NCBI GenBank assembly: GCA_014529385.2
Contig: CM043944.1
Span: 55,843,768 to 55,907,767, forward strand
DNA length: 64,000 bases
Direction: 5' to 3'
Origin: Adiantum capillus-veneris
Lineage: Eukaryota > Streptophyta > Polypodiopsida > Polypodiales > Pteridaceae
The position numbers were made by a program, and so were the translations under genes. How positions within the stretch are numbered: position 1 is the first letter of the stretch; each line of letters begins with the position of its first letter. The notes beneath the pieces are model-generated. The model did no database searches. It saw only the letters and a list, made by a program, of their open reading frames with translations, and was not told where the DNA came from. This document shows positions 55,021 to 64,000 of the stretch, one piece after another.

Positions 55021-55377
55021 TCCTTCCCCTACAGTTGTCTTTACTACTCGGCTAGGGTGACACAGATGGTGATATTACTCTTGCCTTTGCTCTTGCTTAG
55101 TGCTACCTCTATAGCTGAGAGTGTGATAGACTAAGTGGGTACTTAGGCATGCAAGGTGATCAAAGAAACATGATCAATCATGCTGGCAGCAAATATTCAC
55201 ACAGGGAGGAGACATGCCTACTCATAGTCTGATGCTGAGGGTGTGTTCAAATCATTACATTTCCTAGGTAGCTTTAGTTGCACATAACTACTTGTAACTG
55301 TTGACATATATGTTATTGCCTAATCTAGTTTGGATATGATGTCCTTTGGTCTTCAAGTAATTCAAATGAAGTTTTAG

Positions 55378-55378
55378 T

Positions 55379-55421
<43 letters not shown>
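55378..55421. repeat. (GA)n microsatellite
   Basis: About 44 bp of GA with one AAG interruption. Confidence 0.95.
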
Positions 55422-55424
<3 letters not shown>

Positions 55425-55542
55425 AAAGCACGGAGATGGTTGATGAGCTTACCAAAGACAAATGCAAAAAAGGAGTAGAGAAAGCCGGGTAGAAGCATAG
55501 AAGCGTGCTCCTTTGATACCGCATGCAACCAAGGCCTGGGAG

Positions 55543-57161
<1,619 letters not shown>

Positions 57162-57302
57162 CTCTTCCATTTCTTCGTCAATGGCTCGTGAGATGGCCGG
57201 TGCTTGTTCGTCCATGGGAGCTTTTCCCTTTTCATTCACATTGCTCGTTTCCGCCTTGCGGTCGTGGGCACCACTGAAGCGAGTTCTCTTAACCGGGGCC
57301 AT
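57162..57302 (-). CDS. Candidate first coding exon, unknown protein
   Basis: On minus, ATG at 57,302-57,300 opens 47 codons rich in charged residues (MAPVKRTRFSGAHDRK start, EEMEE end) that stop at a good donor, GAAGAG|GTAGGT (GT at 57,161-57,160). Upstream is an AT-rich leader and, 0.9 kb away, a TATTTAAAGG box (58,225-58,216). I found no second exon. It could be a host gene's first exon or the start of a retroelement gag; the polypurine-like tract at 56.74 kb favours the latter. No domain recognised. Confidence 0.3.
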
Positions 57303-59040
57303 TTTATACTCACTACTTTAAATGATAAACTTGAAGAAAAAGATCTAAGGTTCGAGAGCATCATAACAAACCAAATGGCAGATTAGAATCATTGAAGGGT
57401 CCTTCTTATGCAAGGGTTCTAGATTTTTCCTTCGAGACCTAGCAATTTTATGGGTAATACTTTACTTATCCTATGGGAACCGGCTCTAAAGTTAATTACT
57501 TGGCTCAAATGATTAAGGAATTTCAGAATTTTACTACTTAATTTACAAGAGAGATGAATTAAACAAGCTCAATCACTTTACTAGTGTAATAAGAAAGATG
57601 CAGAGTTACCGCATGCATAGGTGTTAGGAAATCTTCTTCGTAGTGGCCTAATGAAGGATTAATTTTACCTTAATCACATCTTAATGTGTGAGACAATTGA
57701 ATCTAATTTAATTACAACACTATTGAGTGGTAAAAGAATGAATTTCATCAAATCTACATTGTTACCGGCTGACAATTAATTAACTATGCTGCCTAGAGAG
57801 AGAATTCTCTTCTAATCATGTATTAATCATAGATTAAGAATGATGAATGGCTGCATAAATTAGCTAATTAGATGATGATTATGTAATGGAATATAGCTAT
57901 GTAAATTTAGAGAGCAGCTATCGGGAATTATAGCTAGGATTAAGTATAGTAGACGAGGAATTTGGAGAATAATGAAGAGAATTAAGAAGAGCAGGACTTA
58001 AACCATGATTACCGTGATTAGGGCTGAGAATCCTCTTGATTTTCTGATCCAAATGAATCCTCAAGATGAGAATTTCGGTAGCACCTCCCTCCTTGCTTCT
58101 CCTTCAAAAACTGTGTGTGTGCCGGCAACACCTCCCCAAGGTGTGTGTAGGTGTGGGTGTGTGTATTGGGTGTGTGTGTGAGCATGTGTGTGTGTGTGTG
58201 TGTGTGTGAGCACACCTTTAAATAGGCTCCTCAAGGCTGAAAATCGATCTGGGTTGCTATAAGCATTTGAGTGAGCACTCCCTCCTTGCATTGGCAAGTC
58301 TAGTTGCCTACCCACCAAGTGTCCACTTGGTCATTTTAACTGGCTCTCACACCCACTCTCAAGCATGGAAACTCTCCTACAACTCCCACAAGGCAAGAGG
58401 GCGCCCCCTAGCTGCTAAAGCTGGCTCAGAGTGGCCTGGAACCTGCTCCCACACAGCCTCGAGCCCCGGTGCCTCCGCGGATAATTTTTGGAAAATTTGG
58501 TTTTAGGCTAAAACGAGTCATACGAGTCGGAATTTGATGCCGAAAATTGCTATACTAACCTCTAACTAAGGCGTACTGGTCCGAGTACCTGCCATATTTA
58601 GCAGCCCCCGGGGTCCGAAAAATGCATTTTTTCAAATTTGGGGTACGAGTGCAGTTTTTCGAGACGGTCAAGACTGGACGGGTGGGTGACCAGAAACTTT
58701 CTATTTTTGGAATTTTGTTACAAAAATTATTTTAATTCACATTTTGAAGATTTAAAACATTCTAAATATCATGGCACTGATAGAATTCGAAAAACTGCTA
58801 AAAAAAGTAACTTTTTCCATTATGTTCATTTCATGGTACAATGGTGCTCTTTTTGGGTCAGGTCAGGGACCTTACACAAAAAGCATTTCATGTTAGAACC
58901 TTATAGAAGTACGAAGGCTTTAGGCGTTGACTTGTTCTAGGCTAATGGGCATGCTCATTTTTACTAAGACAAGTAGGCTAAGTGCTCTTTTTGGCTAATG
59001 GTATGTTTTGTTTTAAAGCCAATGGGCATGTTATTTTTTT
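57303..59040. other. Gene-free stretch, AT-rich
   Basis: Nothing coding is supported. It contains the possible leader of the candidate exon, a TG-rich microsatellite (58,110-58,209) and a possible minus-strand TATA box near 58,220. From 58,640 on the sequence shows no feature I can name. Confidence 0.5.
58110..58209. repeat. Interrupted (TG)n microsatellite
   Basis: TGTGTG blocks with GCCGG, AAGG and GAGCA interruptions; the cleanest part is 58,184-58,209. Confidence 0.9.
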
Positions 59041-59455
59041 AGGGAAAATGATCAAAATACCCCTCTATTTTGTGGAAATTCCCAAAATACCGTTTGTATC
59101 TATTTTCGTGGGATTGTTCAAGATTTTCTAACCTTTATTCCTTTTAACAATTGAGATTCGTTTTTAAGTGCTTAGCATGTAATTTATCACAAATTACCTC
59201 ACAAAAAAAGACAATTACGTCTAAAAATAATGAAGCGATTCAACTCCAAATCCTACATAACCAACTCGAATTCTAGTTTTAGCATCTTGTATTGATAGAC
59301 AATCCAGCCTTCTTATGAAAGCTACAAACTTTTTTATATTTGGAGAAATCTAACCTCACAACCACCGGTATTTTGGAAAATTTGGAAAATTTGAAATTTG
59401 AGGGGTATTTTTGGGAATTTTGACAAATTAGAGGAGTATTTTGGTAATTTTCCCT
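59041..59455. mobile_element. Inverted-repeat element (MITE-like), about 415 bp
   Basis: Left end AGGGAAAATGATCAAAATAC and right end GTATTTTGGTAATTTTCCCT are near-complementary, and the match extends over about 50 bp on each side (59,041-59,092 and 59,403-59,455). The interior is AT-rich and non-coding. Target repeats are unclear because both flanks are T-rich, so I cannot assign a superfamily. Confidence 0.75.
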
Positions 59456-60952
59456 ACTTTTTAATCGAACAGCAACTCGCAAGTCGCGACAATAGTCAAC
59501 GTCAAGGGAGCCAGGAGGACGAGCAACTTATTAGAGCTCTCACTGACATTGCGCTGATGAATTTGCCATCGAGTATGTGTAGGTGGGGAGCTATACACGT
59601 GGGGTTTGCTAACTTGAAGGAGCCAATCAACTGGAAGGACTCAACGTATGTGAATGATGAGGTGGGGGTAGCGGATACTATGTGCGCAAAGATAGGTTTT
59701 GTTTATCTTGATCCTTAGTTTAGTCTTTGTTTGTGTTTATCTCGGGTCCTTGGTTTAGCCAGGTTGTTGATCACAAAGAAATCTTGGAGAGCCTTTCCAC
59801 ATCAATGAAATATATCTTGGTAGGAAGAAAGACCTCAAGTTGAATTCTTTCACCAATTTGTTCTTTGACTTGAGAACTTTACAAAGGGCAATGATAAATT
59901 TATATGATTTTCAACATATTGAGGTGAATGGACAAGCCAATCTTGTGATCAAATTAGATGAAAGTGAAATTTGAAGGATACAAGACTTGAGAGGGTATCA
60001 ATAACCCTCATGAAAGAGCTCTTGATACCACAAAGGGAAAAAAAGACCCATAGAAATTCTAGTGTGCATTCAAAGAAGAACATTTGGTGGCTGAGAGCTT
60101 TTGATGGTGATAGTGAGGATTTTATGTGTTAAATTGCGTGTTCCACCACACTAGTATCCCTACAATAATCAAAGACCAACAAGCTGGGAAGGAGTTAGAT
60201 GTTGACAAATTTAAAAGGTACAAGGTGGAAGGACACATGGGGGAGACTCAAAGACACTAAAGTGTATGTACAATGTGTCAAAGGGTGCCAATGGCAAAAT
60301 CCCTTTTATCTACTGCATGGGTGCAACAAAGGAGCTGAATCTTTCTAATTAGAATAAAGCTCTAAATAAAACTTCAAAGATTCAAACTTTCACATGGTTT
60401 TATATGTTCTCCTTTCAAGTGTCCACATGTGCACATTGCATGCATTGTGTAGAATCATTGAGAAAATTTTGCACCTTTACATAGGGTTTGCATGGAAACT
60501 ACAACCTTTATCGACCAAAGACACTATCATAAAAAGTATTCGACTTCATGGGGGGAATGTGGTGATTGAGTAAAATCCCAAGAGGTCATTTGGTGGAAAT
60601 AATGTTCCTAGGAGAGCTTCTATCAGCATGGTGAAGACCAAGACCTTCTTAAGATTCCATGGAATATTGGGTAGGGGTGCATCTAAAGTCCAATACAACC
60701 AATTAAAAGCTCTACACAATGTTGTAAGGACCTTGGATTTGATGGCAGAGCAAGAAACCAGAAGGCAAAAGTGTGGAAAGCCTTAAATGCAGTTTTCTCG
60801 TAATGTGATAAAAGTCATTAGGGAAAGAATGACCTTTTCGACTTCAAGAAGAAGCTCAACAAATTCAAGAAAGCTAAGAAAAATGCTTGGAGCTCAGAGA
60901 AATTCACACACTACATGGTAATAATTATGGATTATGATGCTTCTAATGTTTT
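59456..60952. other. Gene-free stretch
   Basis: One 106-codon frame (59,398-59,718) spans the inverted-repeat end and is not recognisable. The rest has no frame beyond chance length. It may be decayed repeat DNA. Confidence 0.45.
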
Positions 60953-61078
60953 CAACACTTGCATAAGTGGCTAAAGGAATTCTCTTTTTTGTGCAACATA
61001 TTACACTCCCTGGTTCAACACTTGCATAAGTGGATAAAGGAATTATATTTTTTGTGTAGCATATTCTCATTCTGTACA
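60953..61078. repeat. 63-bp tandem duplication
   Basis: CAACACTTGCATAAGTGG starts at 60,953 and 61,016; copies share AAAGGAATT and GCA(A/T)-like segments with a few differences. Confidence 0.85.
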
Positions 61079-61746
61079 ATCATACTCCTTGGTCTAGAAA
61101 GAAATATGAAAGCTTGTCAATTTGATCAACTCAAGGTATGGAGAAGCCCCACTACCAAGAAAGAACCAAGTTCACTGAACACACTAGACATGGTGAAGGA
61201 GCTCAACAAGCTAGTAGCTGGCTTGAAATATTCCAATGGTTTTATAGGAAAATGTGGCAAAGAACATGTAAGACAGAGAGGAGACACACTTGTGAATAGC
61301 CACCCAACCATCCTATATATAGCCCTTTGGCCTCGTGGCTCTTAGCTATATATAGGCCCTTATATTGCAAGTGTGTTCAGCAATTTTCTAGGGTTGTGCC
61401 CTTTTAGTCCTACCCTTGGCATGCCATTACTCCGCCCTTGGAGAAGCATTTTCGTCCTCAAAAACAAACGTGGTAAGTTCTTCTTAAAAACACCAATGTT
61501 TTCCACAATTGCATCTCGTAGAGGTCCAATTGTTCCTGTGGCCAGTACACAGCTCAATAGGAGGTCCAATGAAACCAAGAGAAACATCTTGATTTTGCAC
61601 ATTGTTGTCCCTGTGAAACTGTTGAAAATACGGCTTACATCCAACATAGTGTGTAGACTCTATTTATAACTCACTTGAGTATTGTAAATGAGCTACCACA
61701 ACTAAGAGGTATTTAAGTGAATGACCAAGAGTAGAACTTTTTGAAA

Positions 61747-62145
61747 ATATTGGAACATTAAAAAATGCCTCTTCTCAATTTTCCATGCAAGCGACCTGCT
61801 AACATAACTCATCAGCATGTATGAAGTCCTTGACTAGGGATCAAAATTTCATTAGCCTATATTAAGTCCTTGACTTGGGATCACAATTTCATCAGCTTGT
61901 AGTAAGTCCTTGAATTTTCATTTTTATTAGTAGACAACCCCACCAATATTGGAACATTAAAAAATGACTCTTCTCAATTTTCCATACAAGCGACCTACTG
62001 ACATAACTCATCAGCACGTATTAAGTCCTTGATTGGGCATCACAATTTCATTAGCCTGTATTAAGTCCTTGACTTGGGATCACAATTTCATTAGCCTGTA
62101 GTAAGTCCTTCACTTGTTGTCATTTCTATTAGTAGACAACCGGCC
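61747..62145. repeat. About 199-bp tandem duplication with internal subrepeats
   Basis: Units start TATTGGAACATTAAAAAATG at 61,747 and 61,947 and end TTATTAGTAGACAACC or TCTATTAGTAGACAACC. Each holds three copies of a 45-50 bp subrepeat (AGTCCTTGACTTGGGATCAC, TTTCATTAGCCTGTA), so expansion happened at two levels. Confidence 0.9.
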
Positions 62146-63300
62146 CACCATAACAGGTGTTCAAGGTTGAGAACCTAATTTAAACATGAAGAAGCTAAAC
62201 TTAGACTCACAACGTGCTTTGCCTCATGGTAGGAAAACTCCAACTAGAGAGATAGCCTTTCCAATTGGATTGCTTGGTGCTAACATACATGGTTAGCATA
62301 TCCTTTAGAACAAGATTGACACTTGTGAACTACCTATCCTCTCTGAATAACTTACAGTACTGAGGTGTGTTTCCCCATCGTTTACATGTGGACCTTCGAA
62401 ATGACTGGTAAACAAGGATAACAATTTCTTGCACTATGGCTGATTAATCCATAATTTTAGGAGCAACCATCTTGGTTATCTCTAGTGAGCTAATCTACAA
62501 GCACCCAAACCAAGCCATGAACTCTATTGGTGATTGAAAGATCTACAATTAATCTCATAGAGGTATTGCACATAGAGTGCAAAATGCTTTTAGAAGCTAC
62601 TAATGTCATAAATGTGCATGCTGTCCCAAATCAGTCTTTGTTGTACCCTAGGGCCCATAACACCTAATGTGCATACATTAAAAAAAAAAACAGATTTGAG
62701 CGTGTATATTCATAACCATACTTGCCAATGCTTATGGCTAATGTTATGCTCACGATGTATAAGAAAAAAGTAAAATAATTTCCATGTGAAAACAATGCTA
62801 ACATATTTGGACCATAATAGAATTTGAAAATACATTACATCTAGGTACGAAATGAACTAGATTAGTAACAAAAATTAACTCTGCTATGTGTATAAACAAC
62901 CATCGATTGAAGTTGTCTAGCATTACTTGTAACCTTAACAAGTATTACTAAGTATCTGACAATTACTGGCCACTAAAATTGTTCCTGATACAATGTGCTC
63001 AAAATGGTCTATTAAACGGATTTGACCAGCACATAGGGACTTAGTCGCGACACATAATTCAAATGATAGGGGCCAGTGTCAGTCCCATAGACCTCATATT
63101 CTCGACATGTGGAATATGTCTTAGATAAGGATGTCCAAAAAGGAACATCTAACAAATATGAGATGTACTTGCGGGTGGAGGTAATTTTAAACACTCTGCA
63201 ACGTGAGTGAGAGAGGCCCTCATTATCCTTACTCCACACTAGTTAAATTGAACTCCTTGAGTTCGTAGACCATTTTGTATCCCATGTGACAACATGTACC
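62146..63300. other. Gene-free stretch
   Basis: AT-rich, no supported frame, no repeat noticed apart from a short A run near 62,680. Confidence 0.5.
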
Positions 63301-63302
63301 AA

Positions 63303-63811
63303 GATAAGATCTATGTGAACGGATATACATTTTATGTACATTTAATTATTCAAGTGCTTTGGCCATTTATGAGCGGCTGGCTAGTTTGTACTCATTTTGA
63401 GCATTCAAGAATTCTATAAGTAAATACGTGCAAGAGGAAAATGCTCACTCTTGCATGGGATGAGATTGCACCCAATGTTTGTGTTATTCTTCTCTCCTCT
63501 CCACTCTTCTCTCTCACCGTGCCGGCGTAGCACTCCGCTTTAAGAGGTGTGCTGCACGTGCTCTCTCACTTTAACTCTCTCTCAGTCTCTCTCTATTTGA
63601 ATTTAGCTTGATCATGGATTTGTGCAAGTCGTCAGGTATGCAGATTTGTTTGTTTATGGCTTGCAGTGTGCTATTTTTAGTATTTTTCAGGGCCACCACA
63701 TTCTTTGTTTGTAGCAATTAACCGAGCTAAGGTCTATGTGAACGGATATACATTTTATTAGTCAAGTGCTCTTTATGAGATTTGGCCATTTATGATCGGC
63801 CACCCAGTTCA
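63303..63811. repeat. Pair of direct repeats about 422 bp apart
   Basis: Copies at about 63,303-63,390 and 63,725-63,811 share CTATGTGAACGGATATACAT, then TTCAAGTGCT/GTCAAGTGCT and TTTGGCCATTTATGA. Between them lies CT-rich DNA with GCCGGCG. This could be the LTR edges of a small element or a simple duplication. Confidence 0.75.
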
Positions 63812-64000
63812 TCAGAAAGTGAATAAGGTATAGGAGGGCCTCTTTATTTGGCAGTTTAAGGGAATGCTAAAGCTTAAGCCAAGTTTGACCAAGCCTAAAA
63901 AAAAGGGCAAAAAGGCCCATGTTGAGATTTTAAAAAAGCCATTTACATATTTTGAATTTGGGAATAGTCTATTTAGTAACCCAAAAGAAAGGTGGATAAA

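Noticed and set aside
58018-58318. Thr-His rich frames on minus
   Set aside because: They are readings of the TG/CA microsatellite.

Overview
The window looks like intergenic DNA from a large, repeat-rich flowering or other seed-plant genome. Nearly every long reading frame belongs to an LTR retrotransposon. Long CT/GA and TG microsatellites, TATA-bearing LTRs, tRNA-Asp and initiator-Met type primer binding sites and nested insertions are all typical of plant heterochromatin. I found no rRNA, tRNA or CRISPR. The only hint of a host gene is one weak candidate first exon on the minus strand near 57.2-57.3 kb. The species cannot be named from the sequence.

Layout. (A) 1-10.8 kb, plus strand: a decayed Ty3/gypsy gag-pol, called G1 here, followed by a polypurine tract and a long LTR/leader. 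(B) 13.1-15.0 kb and 27.1-28.5 kb: two halves of one long coiled-coil frame (ORF2) with an apparent splice acceptor before its ATG and its own polypurine tract after it. It is cut by (C), a 12-kb Tat-type gypsy element (G3, 15,031-27,058) with two RNase H domains, an upstream ORF1 and a 4-bp target duplication. G3 is itself cut by (D), a 2.7-kb solo LTR (21,881-24,576). (E) 28.6-34.1 kb: long terminal or leader DNA in both orientations, including a tRNA-Asp primer site on the minus strand. (F) 34.1-44.7 kb, minus strand: G2, a better preserved relative of G1. (G) 44.7-45.7 kb: a complete 940-bp LTR with an adjacent primer site. (H) 45.7-54.6 kb: a degraded minus-strand Ty1/copia, split by a young plus-strand Tork/Tnt1-like copia (46,190-51,714) with a perfect 5-bp target duplication. 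(I) 54.6-64 kb: mostly non-coding, with microsatellites, tandem repeats, an inverted-repeat element and the candidate exon.

The most unusual biology is in the G1/G2 lineage. Both copies carry two tandem HHCC zinc modules between RNase H and the integrase core. Both have a large gag N-terminus that I do not recognise and a lysine/glutamine-rich tail after integrase. G1 also has a second aspartic-protease-like domain behind integrase. Leader or LTR DNA of both copies carries palindromes built on ATCGCGAT, often spaced about 273-300 bp, keeping CpGs while their surroundings have drifted. The palindrome arms differ between G1 and G2 but match within each. These features together suggest a distinct retrotransposon lineage with its own cis-acting array.
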